This document shows, in pieces, positions 1 to 8,251 of a stretch of 64,000 nucleotides of DNA. The translations under genes and the position numbers were made by a program. Source of the stretch: Pseudomonas sp. P8_229 (lineage in GTDB: Bacteria > Pseudomonadota > Gammaproteobacteria > Pseudomonadales > Pseudomonadaceae). The notes under the pieces are model-generated. The model was not told the origin of the DNA, did no database searches, and was given only the letters and a program-made list of their open reading frames with translations. Positions within the stretch are counted from its first letter, which is position 1. Every line of letters starts with the position of its first letter. Location of the stretch: contig NZ_CP125378.1 of NCBI RefSeq assembly GCF_034008635.1, positions 2,904,001 to 2,968,000 of the forward strand, written 5' to 3'.

Positions 1-1226
1 TCGGGCCGCCCCAACGCCGCCTCGCCCTGCGCGGTCATGGCAACCACGCCGAGGCCTTGGCGCTCATGAATATCAGTCAGTGTCAGGCTTTGCTCCTGGC
101 TGACCAAGCCGGCCAACGCACGGCTGACCGGGTGACTGCTGGCCGCGCCGAGACTGGCCGCCAATGCCATCACTGAGGCCTGATCCAGTCGCGGGCTGCT
201 GATCGATTGCAAACGCAGGGTGCCGTAAGTCAGGGTGCCGGTCTTGTCGACCACCAGTGAGGTCAGGTCCGCCAGTTCTTCGAGGAAGGCCGAACTGCGG
301 ATCAGAATGCCGTGACGCGCCGCCACCGCCACCCCGGCAATCGCCGTGGCCGGTGCCGAAAGCACCAAGGCGCAAGGACACGCTGCGACCAACACCGCGA
401 GCATCGCTTGCGCATCGTTGGTCACGAACCAGGTCACCGCCGCCAGCAGCAACACCAGCACCATGTAGCTGCCGGCATACCGCTCAAGCAGACGGGTGAT
501 CGGCGGCTTCGAACGCTCGGCGTTTTGCATCAGTGCGATGACCTTGCCCAGCGTCGATTGGTCGCCGGTGCGGGTCACTTCAATACGAAGCAAGCCGTCG
601 AGGTTGATCGCACCGCCGAAGACCGTCATGCCCGCTGCCGTTTCAACCGGGACCGACTCGCCAGTGATCGATGCCGTGTCGAGGCTGGCCTGACCGAACA
701 ACACCCGACCATCCGCCGGCACCCGATCACCGGCGCGCACTTCTACGGTGTCACCGGGTTTAAGCGTGCCGTTATCCACTTCGATGACCGAGCCGTCCGC
801 CTGAATCTTGCGTGCGTGGCTGCGGGTCAACTGGCCGAGGGCGTGAATCGCCTCTTGCGAGCCGATCACGCTGCGCTCTTCCAGCACGTGGCCGAAGATC
901 ATGATGATCGGCAGCAGCGCAGCGGTCAGCAGATCGCCGGTCGCCCAAGCGCCGAGCATCGCCAGTGCAATCAGTTGATCAGTGATGCCGTGCAGGCTCG
1001 GATAACGCAGGCTGTACCACGCCGAACGCATCACCGGCACCGCCACCAATAAAGAAGCAAAACCCAGCAGCAACTGACTGACACCGGTTTGCTCCGGCAC
1101 CAGCCAACGCCAGATCAAACCGAGGCCGAGCAAGCCAAGGGCGAGCATCGCCAAGGTCAATTGCCGAGCGGCGCGGCGCTGTTCAGCCGAGGACAACAGG
1201 CTCGGTGCGGCAGTGGTCGCAGTCAT
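1..1226 (-). CDS. P1B-type metal-transporting ATPase, HmtA-like, 3' end outside window
   Basis: N-terminal about 408 residues of a heavy-metal P-type ATPase; the rest lies beyond the left edge. Visible landmarks are the actuator-domain TGES loop near residue 185, the intramembrane CPC metal-binding motif near residue 283, and the phosphorylation motif DKTGTLT near residue 327. The N-terminus is short and hydrophobic and carries no CxxC metal-binding (HMA) domain, unlike typical copper exporters. The start ATG overlaps the stop of the upstream SPFH gene (ATGA), so the two are translationally coupled. P. aeruginosa HmtA, a zinc/copper importer, is recalled as sitting behind HflK/HflC-like genes; this context plus the Zur-like box upstream of the operon suggest zinc import. 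Direction and metal are inference; an exporter cannot be excluded from the visible part. Confidence 0.88.
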   Translation of the reverse strand, partial: MTATTAAPSLLSSAEQRRAARQLTLAMLALGLLGLGLIWRWLVPEQTGVSQLLLGFASLLVAVPVMRSAWYSLRYPSLHGITDQLIALAMLGAWATGDLLTAALLPIIMIFGHVLEERSVIGSQEAIHALGQLTRSHARKIQADGSVIEVDNGTLKPGDTVEVRAGDRVPADGRVLFGQASLDTASITGESVPVETAAGMTVFGGAINLDGLLRIEVTRTGDQSTLGKVIALMQNAERSKPPITRLLERYAGSYMVLVLLLAAVTWFVTNDAQAMLAVLVAACPCALVLSAPATAIAGVAVAARHGILIRSSAFLEELADLTSLVVDKTGTLTYGTLRLQSISSPRLDQASVMALAASLGAASSHPVSRALAGLVSQEQSLTLTDIHERQGLGVVAMTAQGEAALGRP

Positions 1227-2284
1227 TTACTGGCTCCCTGAATGATCAGGCGGGAATCGTCTTTCGGATCGACCGTGGTCACGGAACCGGCCTGGCCGAG
1301 AATCTTCGGCATGCGTTCGCGGTACAGACGCAGGAGCATCTGCGGGTCGGTGCCCTGTTGCTGCGCCTTGGCCAGGCTCAGGACTGTGGCGGTGTCGGCG
1401 GAGGCTTTCGCCAACCGTTCGCCAGCCTGGGCATGGGCCACTTGCAGGGTGCGGTCGGCTTGTTCGTTGGCGGTCTGGGTGAGTTTCTCCGCCTCGGTGC
1501 GTGCGTTGGCGACCGCTTTGTCGGCTTGCTGACTGGCGGTCAAAACAGCGTTGAAGGCACTGACGGCCGGGTCCGGCAGACTCGACTGAACGTCGACCCG
1601 CGCCACTTCGATGCCGATGCCCTGCCCGCTCGCCTTCAGTTCTGCCAGGCGCTTGTTGATGCCTTGCACCAGATCACCGCGCAGACGTTCGCGGCGTTCG
1701 GCCGCTTGGTTATCAGCACCGATCAACTCCGGTCGGGCGACCAGAATCGTGTCCAGATCCCTGGCGGCGGTCAAAGCCACGGCGCTGCGCGTGACCAGCC
1801 GATCCAGGGCCGGCAATACATGATCACCCTGCAACACGAAGTCGTACGGGTCGGTGACTTTGTAAAACACCCGTACATCCAGCTGCACCACACCGGCGTC
1901 GCCGGTCAGCAAATAGCCGGACCCGGCCAGTGCATCGCTCAGCGGTGTGGCGAAGGTCGCAACACGATCGGCCTTGATCGCCTCACTGCTGCGCAGCAGA
2001 TTTTCCACTCGGCGCTCAATCACCCGATCCGCTGCAGGCAGCAACACCACCTGTTCGAACGGCTGTGGCCATGCCAACAACAGACCGGCATTCTGAATGC
2101 GATCCAGTGCACCAAAGTGCAAAACCACGGCACGATTTTGCGGATCGATCTGCCGCACATTGGAAAATGCCCACGCCAACGCGGCCAGGACGGTCACCGC
2201 ATACAAGGCGAAAAACGCCAGGCGTCCGGCCTGAATCCACGGACTGCTCAACGAATGTGTTCCACGTGGAACTTCATCACTCAT
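1223..2284 (-). CDS. SPFH/band-7 membrane protein, HflC-like
   Basis: 353 residues with one membrane helix at about residues 20-42, followed by a band-7/SPFH domain (QIDPQNRAVVLHFGALDRI begins it) and a long Ala/Gln/Glu-rich coiled coil near residues 240-310. HflC and stomatin relatives form large membrane-bound cages or scaffolds. It is the third of three SPFH genes in one operon and overlaps both neighbours by four bases (ATGA). This is not the canonical HflC of the FtsH complex, which normally sits in the hfq-hflX locus. A parS-like site is embedded in codons 4-9. The role is unknown; scaffolding or stabilising the neighbouring metal ATPase is inferred from the operon only. Confidence 0.85.
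   Translation of the reverse strand: MSDEVPRGTHSLSSPWIQAGRLAFFALYAVTVLAALAWAFSNVRQIDPQNRAVVLHFGALDRIQNAGLLLAWPQPFEQVVLLPAADRVIERRVENLLRSSEAIKADRVATFATPLSDALAGSGYLLTGDAGVVQLDVRVFYKVTDPYDFVLQGDHVLPALDRLVTRSAVALTAARDLDTILVARPELIGADNQAAERRERLRGDLVQGINKRLAELKASGQGIGIEVARVDVQSSLPDPAVSAFNAVLTASQQADKAVANARTEAEKLTQTANEQADRTLQVAHAQAGERLAKASADTATVLSLAKAQQQGTDPQMLLRLYRERMPKILGQAGSVTTVDPKDDSRLIIQGASK
2258..2273. promoter_or_regulatory. parS: parS-like centromere site
   Basis: TGTTCCACGTGGAACT matches the chromosomal ParB-binding consensus TGTTCCACGTGGAACA in 15 of 16 positions, with a perfect 14-base palindromic core. It lies inside codons 4-9 of the HflC-like gene. parA and parB are in this window at 53-55 kb. 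ParB binding is not demonstrated. Confidence 0.8.
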
Positions 2285-3321
2285 GGCTGCGATCCGGATT
2301 TGTTATCAACAGTCGGCGGACCGTCTACTAACACGCGGAATGGCGCGGCGTCGGTGCGCAGGATCAGCTTGGTGTCCGGTGTGACGATGGTGCCGAGGGT
2401 ATCGAGTGAGCGCAGCAGGTTGTACAGCTGCGGCGAACCGGCATAGGCGCGACCATAGATCTGAGCGGCTTCGACCCGGGACTGCGCTTCGATTTCTGCG
2501 GCTTTCACCGTGGCATCGGCCTGCACAATTCGCGCATCGCGCTCGGCAGCCGAGCGAATTTGCGCAGCTTCACGCTTGCCAATGGCCGTGCGTTCGGTGG
2601 CGATTGTTTCACGCTCGGCACGCATCCGATCGACCGTGGCCGTGAGCGTCACCGAGGGCAAAGTGAGCCGTTCGATGCCAACCTGCACCACGCGCACGCC
2701 GTAAGTCGCGAGCAGTTGCTGATCGATCTGCTTGCGCAATTGCGCTTCGAAGTCAGCGATGCGCACCTGACTGGCATCGGTGTTCACCAGATTCGCCAGG
2801 TCGAAACTGCTGGCGGTGGTTTCCAGTGCCGAGCCGACAAAGGTACGAATCTGCCGTGCCGCTTCGTCCGGTTGGTTCTGCACTGCACGCATGAAACGCT
2901 GCACGTTGTCCGGGTCGCCCTGCACCTGCCACGCCACATAGGCCTGAACGATGATGCGCAAACCGTCGCGGGTGCCGACATCCTGCAAACCGCTGGAGGT
3001 GGTGCGCAGGCGCAGGTCCACCGGGATCGCCGCTTCGAACGGCGCCGGCCAACGCCAGCTCAAACCGGGTTCAAGCAACACCCGCGACGGATTGCCGAAA
3101 CGGGTGATGACCGTAGCCTCCCCTGAACGCACTTGCACCAGGCTCGCCGCCGCGATGGCAAACGCCACCAGCAACACCGCCCAGCCCATGCGCCGCCACG
3201 GGAACGGTCCCACCTCCTCCGGCGCACCGTGGTGATGGTGCCCATGATGATGGTGATGCCCGGCGTGGCCGTGATTGTGGCCGCTGTGGTCATGCGAATC
3301 GTGAGTGTGCGACTGGCTCAA
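2281..3321 (-). CDS. SPFH/band-7 membrane protein with histidine-rich N-terminus, HflK-like
   Basis: 346 residues. Residues 5-31 contain 16 histidines, including runs of five and four, in a His/Gly/Asp tail that looks like a metal-binding arm. A membrane helix follows at about residues 45-65, then an SPFH domain (GEATVITRFGNPSRVLLEPG marks its start) and a charged coiled coil near residues 225-295. His-rich tails of this type are known in zinc and nickel handling proteins, so the tail fits the adjacent P-type ATPase and the Zur-like operator. It overlaps the preceding and following genes by four bases. The name HflK is by similarity only; the His tail is not a feature of the FtsH-associated HflK. 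Confidence 0.87.
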   Translation of the reverse strand: MSQSHTHDSHDHSGHNHGHAGHHHHHGHHHHGAPEEVGPFPWRRMGWAVLLVAFAIAAASLVQVRSGEATVITRFGNPSRVLLEPGLSWRWPAPFEAAIPVDLRLRTTSSGLQDVGTRDGLRIIVQAYVAWQVQGDPDNVQRFMRAVQNQPDEAARQIRTFVGSALETTASSFDLANLVNTDASQVRIADFEAQLRKQIDQQLLATYGVRVVQVGIERLTLPSVTLTATVDRMRAERETIATERTAIGKREAAQIRSAAERDARIVQADATVKAAEIEAQSRVEAAQIYGRAYAGSPQLYNLLRSLDTLGTIVTPDTKLILRTDAAPFRVLVDGPPTVDNKSGSQP

Positions 3322-5294
3322 TGGGCAACTCCTGGTTGAGCGGTGGTGCGCGCAGGCGTCGGGTCAGCCGGCAGCGTGAACGTACGCAGGTCGATGGTCG
3401 GCGCATTGCTGCTGCCGCCTAAACGGTGGTCGAGCACCAGCAGTCTGGCCTTGCTCAGGCCCTGACTGAGCTGACTGAAATACTGCTCCAGCACGAACGC
3501 CTGACCGGCGCTGGCATAAGCATTTTGTTCGGCTTTGAACTTCAGATCCGCTGCCTGCGCCGTGGCGTTGACTTCACGCGCGCTGGCAGTGGCCTGATCC
3601 CGGGCAAGGCTCGCCTGCAACTGCGCCTGGTTACTGGCCTCAGCCGCAGCCCCGCGCTCACGGGAAATCAACGCCTGCGCGCCGATCTGCGCCGCTTGCA
3701 CGCTGTGATATGCATTGGCGGCGCCGGCGGGTGGATGAATCGCCTCGACCACGGTGGCGAGAATCTCCACACCGCTGTCGAGTTTCTGCAGATCGCCTTG
3801 CACCGCACGGCCGATTTCTTCGCCCAACCCTACCCTGTCCGCCCCCAGCAGACCGTCGAGGGTGCGCGAGGCAAAGTCATGAACCAGAATCCGGCTCGCG
3901 GTGCTGCGAATCAGCGTCGGTACATCAGCGTTGTTGTAGGTGGCGGCCAAGGCGTCCTGATCACGCAGGCCGATTCGATAGACGAAACGCACGTCCATGT
4001 TGACGATCTGAAAGCTCTGCTGATCGCCACGGCTGCTGGCAATGACCTGGGATTTGTCGTTGACGTGGCTGGCATCCCACAAGCGGTTGGCGGTCATGGG
4101 GGCCGGACCTTCGGCGGGCTCGGCCTGGGTCGGTGCTTGCGCCGGTGCCGAGCTATCGCCGACGCTGGTCGCCAACTCGTGCACCACGCCATTCTCGACG
4201 TTCAACACGCGGCCCAGCGGCCATGGCAAACCGGCGTGCAACCCAGGGCCAAAGACTTGCACCGGTTTACCGAAACGCTCGTAGATGCCGCGCCCTTGCA
4301 GCGGAATCTCATGGATGCCAGTCAACACCCAGCCGACTGCGGCAACCAGCGCCAGCACCGGCAGAAATGCCCGGCGCATGTAGCTGAAGGCCCAGATCTG
4401 GCGCAGATCGATGCCGAAACGGTTGTGCAATTCGTGCTGCAAGGCGAGCAACGGTTGAGGCGGCCAACGCAGCATGTCGGCGATAAAACTGCGCGCCAGC
4501 AGGGTCGGTTCGAGCTGTTCCCGATGCGGGCTGAATATCGACAGAACCGCGCGCAATAGCAACTCGATCGCAACCAATCCCGGCAAGATCCCGATCAACA
4601 CCGCGAGTCGCACCGGCCATACCGAAGCGTCGCTGGCAAATAACAGACACAGGGCGCCGAGCACCAGACTGATGATCGCCACCCGCGCCAATTGCGCGAG
4701 GGATCCGGCCTCCGGCCATTGCGCCGAGTTTTCCTGGGCCAACTGACGTTCCAGCACCAGCAAGCCAAAACCCACCAGCAACATCAGCACCGCACCGACG
4801 GTGGCAGACAACCCGACCGCGCCGGCCGGCAACGCAAGGTTCCACACCTGCTCGATGCTCAGCACCACCAACGCCGACCAGCCGCCGAGCCACAACGTGG
4901 CCGCGCCGATCTGCCCGAGCAGGTGCACTCCACGTTGACTCAGGCGCTCCAGCAGCTGTTCGTACCAGCCGTCAGGCGCCGCTGGCTCGGCCTCCTCGGT
5001 CAGCGCCACCAGCGGCGGCGGGTTTATCACCCGTGCGCGCCACTGCGTCACCCACCACGCCGACTGCAAGCCGGCGGCCAGCACCAGCAACGACGCGCCC
5101 AGATTCACCAGCAATGCCGGCCACAACGACTGTGCAGCAAACAGCCCGACAAAAGACGCCAGTACCCACCCTGCCCCGGCCAATCCGCCGAGACCCATGG
5201 CCAGACGGCGCAAACGGCGCCCCTGCGTGGCCGCTTGTTGAAAGCGCGGCAACCCGGTCACTTGCGTGCCATCGACATCCAGATCGACTTGCAT
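3318..5294 (-). CDS. Multi-helix membrane domain fused to SPFH domain, HflK-like
   Basis: About 658 residues. The first half has several hydrophobic helices between roughly residues 30 and 320, then a short segment leads to an SPFH domain (RGIYERFGKPVQVFGPGLHAG) and an Ala/Gln-rich coiled coil. This is twice the size of ordinary HflK/HflC and looks like a fusion of a polytopic membrane region with a band-7 domain. Two starts are possible: GTG at 5318 has no visible ribosome binding site and lies 9 bases from the Zur-like box, whereas ATG at 5294 is preceded by GGGGTGAT, so the latter is chosen. It is the first gene of the operon. Function unknown; the operon points to metal homeostasis. Confidence 0.82.
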   Translation of the reverse strand: MQVDLDVDGTQVTGLPRFQQAATQGRRLRRLAMGLGGLAGAGWVLASFVGLFAAQSLWPALLVNLGASLLVLAAGLQSAWWVTQWRARVINPPPLVALTEEAEPAAPDGWYEQLLERLSQRGVHLLGQIGAATLWLGGWSALVVLSIEQVWNLALPAGAVGLSATVGAVLMLLVGFGLLVLERQLAQENSAQWPEAGSLAQLARVAIISLVLGALCLLFASDASVWPVRLAVLIGILPGLVAIELLLRAVLSIFSPHREQLEPTLLARSFIADMLRWPPQPLLALQHELHNRFGIDLRQIWAFSYMRRAFLPVLALVAAVGWVLTGIHEIPLQGRGIYERFGKPVQVFGPGLHAGLPWPLGRVLNVENGVVHELATSVGDSSAPAQAPTQAEPAEGPAPMTANRLWDASHVNDKSQVIASSRGDQQSFQIVNMDVRFVYRIGLRDQDALAATYNNADVPTLIRSTASRILVHDFASRTLDGLLGADRVGLGEEIGRAVQGDLQKLDSGVEILATVVEAIHPPAGAANAYHSVQAAQIGAQALISRERGAAAEASNQAQLQASLARDQATASAREVNATAQAADLKFKAEQNAYASAGQAFVLEQYFSQLSQGLSKARLLVLDHRLGGSSNAPTIDLRTFTLPADPTPARTTAQPGVAH

Positions 5295-5327
5295 ATCACC
5301 CCAAAGCCATTGATTCACCGGTCTAAT

Positions 5328-5342
5328 CGTTACGATATAACG
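5328..5342 (-). promoter_or_regulatory. Zur-like operator in front of the SPFH/P-type ATPase operon
   Basis: CGTTACGATATAACG is an imperfect palindrome. Its 13-base core matches the gamma-proteobacterial Zur box GTTATANTATAAC at 10 of 12 defined positions. It lies just upstream of the first SPFH gene and includes TATAtc, a plausible -10 element on the minus strand, so bound repressor would block transcription. This is pattern matching from recalled consensus; binding is untested. Confidence 0.55.
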
Positions 5343-5504
5343 AAAAGCGTGAAATATTCGTACACAAATTCACTTATCTAAAGATGCGCAACCTGTCGCT
5401 TGCCTGAAGCCTTGACCGAAATGTCCGGAAACGCACATATTACGTTCGTAATTTTATCGGCCGACTACTTTTAGCGATCCGCATCCCCAACGAGGAGCAA
5501 GCGC

Positions 5505-6905
5505 ATGAGTCACTACGACGTGGTAATTCTGGGCGGCGGCCCCGGTGGTTATAACGCGGCGATCCGCGCTGGCCAACTGGGCCTGAAAGCCGCGTGCGTG
5601 GAAGGCCGCGCCACCTTGGGCGGCACCTGCCTGAACGTCGGCTGCATGCCGTCCAAGGCCTTGCTGCATGCCTCGGAGCTATACGACGCGGCCATGGGTG
5701 CGGAATTCGCCAACCTCGGCATCGAGGTCAAACCCACGCTCAACCTCGCGCAAATGATGAAACAGAAAGACCAGAGCGTGAGCGGCCTGACCAAAGGCAT
5801 CGAGTTTCTGTTTCGCAAGAACAAGGTCGACTGGATCAAGGGCTGGGGCCATATCGACGGCCCGGGCAAAGTCAGCGTGACCGATGATCAAGGCAACAAG
5901 ACCGAGCTGAGCGCCAAGGACATCATCATCGCCACCGGCTCCGAGCCCACGCCCCTGCCCGGCGTCGAGATCGACAACCAACGCATCCTCGACTCCACCG
6001 GCGCGCTGTCCCTCAGTGAAGTCCCCCAGCATCTGGTGGTGATTGGTGCCGGAGTGATCGGCCTCGAACTGGGCTCGGTATGGCGCCGCCTCGGGGCCCA
6101 GGTGACCGTGGTCGAATACCTCGACCGCATCTGCCCCGGCGTCGATGGCGAGGCCGGCAAGACCCTGCAGCGTTCGTTGAGCAAGCAAGGCATCAGCTTC
6201 AAGTTGAGTTCGAAGGTCACCAGCGCCACGACCTCGGCCAACGGCGTGCAGCTCAGCGTCGAACCCGCCGCCGGTGGCAACGCCGAGTTGCTCGAAGCCG
6301 ACTACGTGCTGGTCGCGATCGGCCGGCGTCCATACACCCAAGGGCTGGGTCTGGAGAACGTGGGCCTGACCACCGACAAGCGCGGCATGCTCGCCAACCG
6401 CCAGCACCGCACCGAAGCACCTGGCGTCTGGGTGATCGGCGACGTGACGTCCGGGCCGATGCTCGCGCACAAGGCCGAAGACGAGGCGATGGCCTGTGTC
6501 GAACAGATCGTCGGCAAGGCCGGCGAGGTCAACTACGACTTGATTCCCAACGTCATCTACACCCGGCCGGAGCTGGCCAGCGTCGGCAAGACCGAAGAGC
6601 AGCTCAAGGCCGAAGGCCGCGCCTATAAAGTCGGCAAATTCCCGTTCACCGCCAACAGCCGGGCAAAGATCAACCACGAAACCGAGGGCTTCGCCAAAGT
6701 CCTCGCCGACGAGCGCACGGACGAAATCCTCGGCGTGCATCTGGTCGGCCCGAGCGTCAGTGAAATGATCGGCGAATACTGCGTGGCCATGGAATTCAGC
6801 GCATCGGCCGAAGACATCGCGCTGACCTGCCACCCGCACCCGACGCGTTCAGAAGCGCTGCGGCAGGCGGCAATGAATGTCGAGGGGATGGCGACGCAGA
6901 TGTAA
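5505..6905 (+). CDS. lpdA: Dihydrolipoamide dehydrogenase (E3)
   Basis: 466 residues, the usual E3 length. It reoxidises dihydrolipoamide of 2-oxoacid dehydrogenase and glycine cleavage complexes, passing electrons through FAD to NAD. Seen: the N-terminal FAD fold (VVILGGGPGGYNAA), the redox-active disulfide Cys42-Cys47 in GGTCLNVGCMPSK, a second dinucleotide fold (VVIGAGVIGLELGSVW) near residue 180, and the C-terminal catalytic His-Glu pair in CHPHPTRSEALRQA. The start is preceded by GAGGAG. It stands alone, not in an E1/E2 operon, as recalled for the stand-alone Lpd3 of pseudomonads; which complex it serves cannot be told here. It diverges from the SPFH operon over a 186-base gap. Confidence 0.95.
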   Translation: MSHYDVVILGGGPGGYNAAIRAGQLGLKAACVEGRATLGGTCLNVGCMPSKALLHASELYDAAMGAEFANLGIEVKPTLNLAQMMKQKDQSVSGLTKGIEFLFRKNKVDWIKGWGHIDGPGKVSVTDDQGNKTELSAKDIIIATGSEPTPLPGVEIDNQRILDSTGALSLSEVPQHLVVIGAGVIGLELGSVWRRLGAQVTVVEYLDRICPGVDGEAGKTLQRSLSKQGISFKLSSKVTSATTSANGVQLSVEPAAGGNAELLEADYVLVAIGRRPYTQGLGLENVGLTTDKRGMLANRQHRTEAPGVWVIGDVTSGPMLAHKAEDEAMACVEQIVGKAGEVNYDLIPNVIYTRPELASVGKTEEQLKAEGRAYKVGKFPFTANSRAKINHETEGFAKVLADERTDEILGVHLVGPSVSEMIGEYCVAMEFSASAEDIALTCHPHPTRSEALRQAAMNVEGMATQM

Positions 6906-6924
6906 GTATCGACCGGGCGACCTA

Positions 6925-6989
6925 TTCGCGAGCAGGCCCGCTCCCACATTTGATCGCATTCGAATGTGGGAGCGAGCCTGCTCGCGAAA
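6925..6989. repeat. REP pair (inverted)
   Basis: Two copies of the element GCGAGCAGGC(C/T)(C/G)GCTCCCACAT face each other around a short spacer between lpd and the Lrp-type gene. The pair can fold into a long hairpin and sits between the converging ends of the two genes, where it may act as a transcript end or stabiliser. Confidence 0.85.
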
Positions 6990-7003
6990 GGAGCAACTCG
7001 ATC

Positions 7004-7477
7004 TCAATCCGGTAGATGCCCCAACGGCAATGCCCCTGGGGTCTTCACCGTGTGAATCGCAAAATTGCTGCGAATGTCACTCACCCCCGGCAACTTCAGC
7101 AAGCAGCTGCTGAGAAAACGGTCATACGCGCGCAAGTCCGGCACCACCACCTGCAACAGAAAGTCCGACTCCCCCGACACCAGAAACGCCGAGATCACCT
7201 CCGGCAGCGCCGTGACCGCGGCATAAAAGGCCTCGGCCTGTTCATCGTTGTGACGCTCGACCTTGACCCCGACAAACACCGTCAGCCCCAGCCCCACCTC
7301 ATCGCGATCCAGGTTGGCCTGATAGCCGCGAATCACCCCGGCCTCTTCCAGCATCCGCACCCGGCGCAGGCAAGGTGACGCCGACAGCCCTATCTCGTCC
7401 GCCAGCTCGACATTGCTCAGCCGTCCGTTGCGTTGCAGCGCGGCGAGAATCTTGCGATCAAAGGCGTCAAGTTTCAT
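7004..7477 (-). CDS. Lrp/AsnC-family transcriptional regulator
   Basis: 157 residues with an N-terminal winged helix-turn-helix (LDAFDRKILAALQRNGRLSN, then ELADEIGLSASPCLRRVRML) and a C-terminal RAM ligand-sensing domain. Family members are amino-acid-responsive dimers or octamers. An in-frame ATG ten codons upstream exists, but the chosen start gives the standard MKLDAFDRKIL N-terminus. It is transcribed divergently from the LysE-type exporter across 144 bases, the common arrangement in which an Lrp-type protein controls an amino-acid exporter. The ligand is unknown. Confidence 0.92.
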   Translation of the reverse strand: MKLDAFDRKILAALQRNGRLSNVELADEIGLSASPCLRRVRMLEEAGVIRGYQANLDRDEVGLGLTVFVGVKVERHNDEQAEAFYAAVTALPEVISAFLVSGESDFLLQVVVPDLRAYDRFLSSCLLKLPGVSDIRSNFAIHTVKTPGALPLGHLPD

Positions 7478-7621
7478 GGTTGGCAGATCCTGATGGTCAA
7501 GGCACAAAAAGAAAGCAGATTATGCCAATCCAGTGAGTTTTTGAAGCTGACTACGCAAGCACCTGCCCCACCCTTCAGCCATAGACTGTGGTCACCGAAT
7601 CGACAACGAAAGGGCTGCTGC

Positions 7622-8251
7622 ATGGCGAGTTTCTGGCTGTTTTTTCTGGCATTGGCAGTGGTCTATCTGTTGCCCGGCCCGGACATGATCCTGTTGCTGC
7701 AAACCGGGGCCCGCCAGGGTCGCGGTGCGGCGCTGGCGACCGCCGTGGGGCTGGGGGTTGCCCGGGGCTGTCATGTGGCATTGGCGGCGCTGGGCCTGGC
7801 AGCGCTGTTCAAGGCGGCGCCGTGGACGTTCGATGTGGTGCGTCTGGCCGGTGCGGCGTATTTGCTGTGGATCGGTATTCAGTGCCTGCGCAGCACGTTG
7901 CTGCCAAACCTCAATGCCTCCCCTGAAACCGACGCTCACGGACAATGGCGCGAAGCGATACGTCGCGGTTTGCTGACCAATCTGCTCAACCCCAAGGCCT
8001 TGCTGTTCTGCTCGGTGCTGTTGCCGCAGTTCATCGTCAATGACGGCGCACCGGTGCTGACCCAATTTGCCACCCTCGGCGTGTTGCTGGTGGGCGTCGG
8101 GCTGCTGTTCGACAGCGCCTACGCCCTGACCGGGGCCGCGCTAGGCCGTTGGCTGCAACACAGTCCAACCGCCCAGCGAGTCCAGCAATGGCTGTTCGGC
8201 AGCCTGTTGATCGGCTTCGCCGTGCGCCTGACGTTTATCCAGCAGGCTTAG
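7622..8251 (+). CDS. LysE/RhtB-family amino-acid exporter
   Basis: 209 residues with six predicted membrane helices. The N-terminal PGPDMILLLQTGARQGR motif and the NPKALLFCSVLLPQF segment are diagnostic of the LysE/RhtB family, which exports amino acids or homoserine lactone-like compounds. A longer in-frame reading exists upstream, but the ATG at 7622 follows AAAGGG and gives a normal family N-terminus. It is divergent from the Lrp-type regulator that probably controls it. The stop codon overlaps the stop of the convergent repeat-protein gene by three bases. Substrate not predictable. Confidence 0.92.
   Translation: MASFWLFFLALAVVYLLPGPDMILLLQTGARQGRGAALATAVGLGVARGCHVALAALGLAALFKAAPWTFDVVRLAGAAYLLWIGIQCLRSTLLPNLNASPETDAHGQWREAIRRGLLTNLLNPKALLFCSVLLPQFIVNDGAPVLTQFATLGVLLVGVGLLFDSAYALTGAALGRWLQHSPTAQRVQQWLFGSLLIGFAVRLTFIQQA

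Noticed and set aside
7433..7621. Longer N-terminus of the LysE-type exporter
   Set aside because: It runs into the divergent Lrp gene and promoter; the ATG at 7622 gives the family start.
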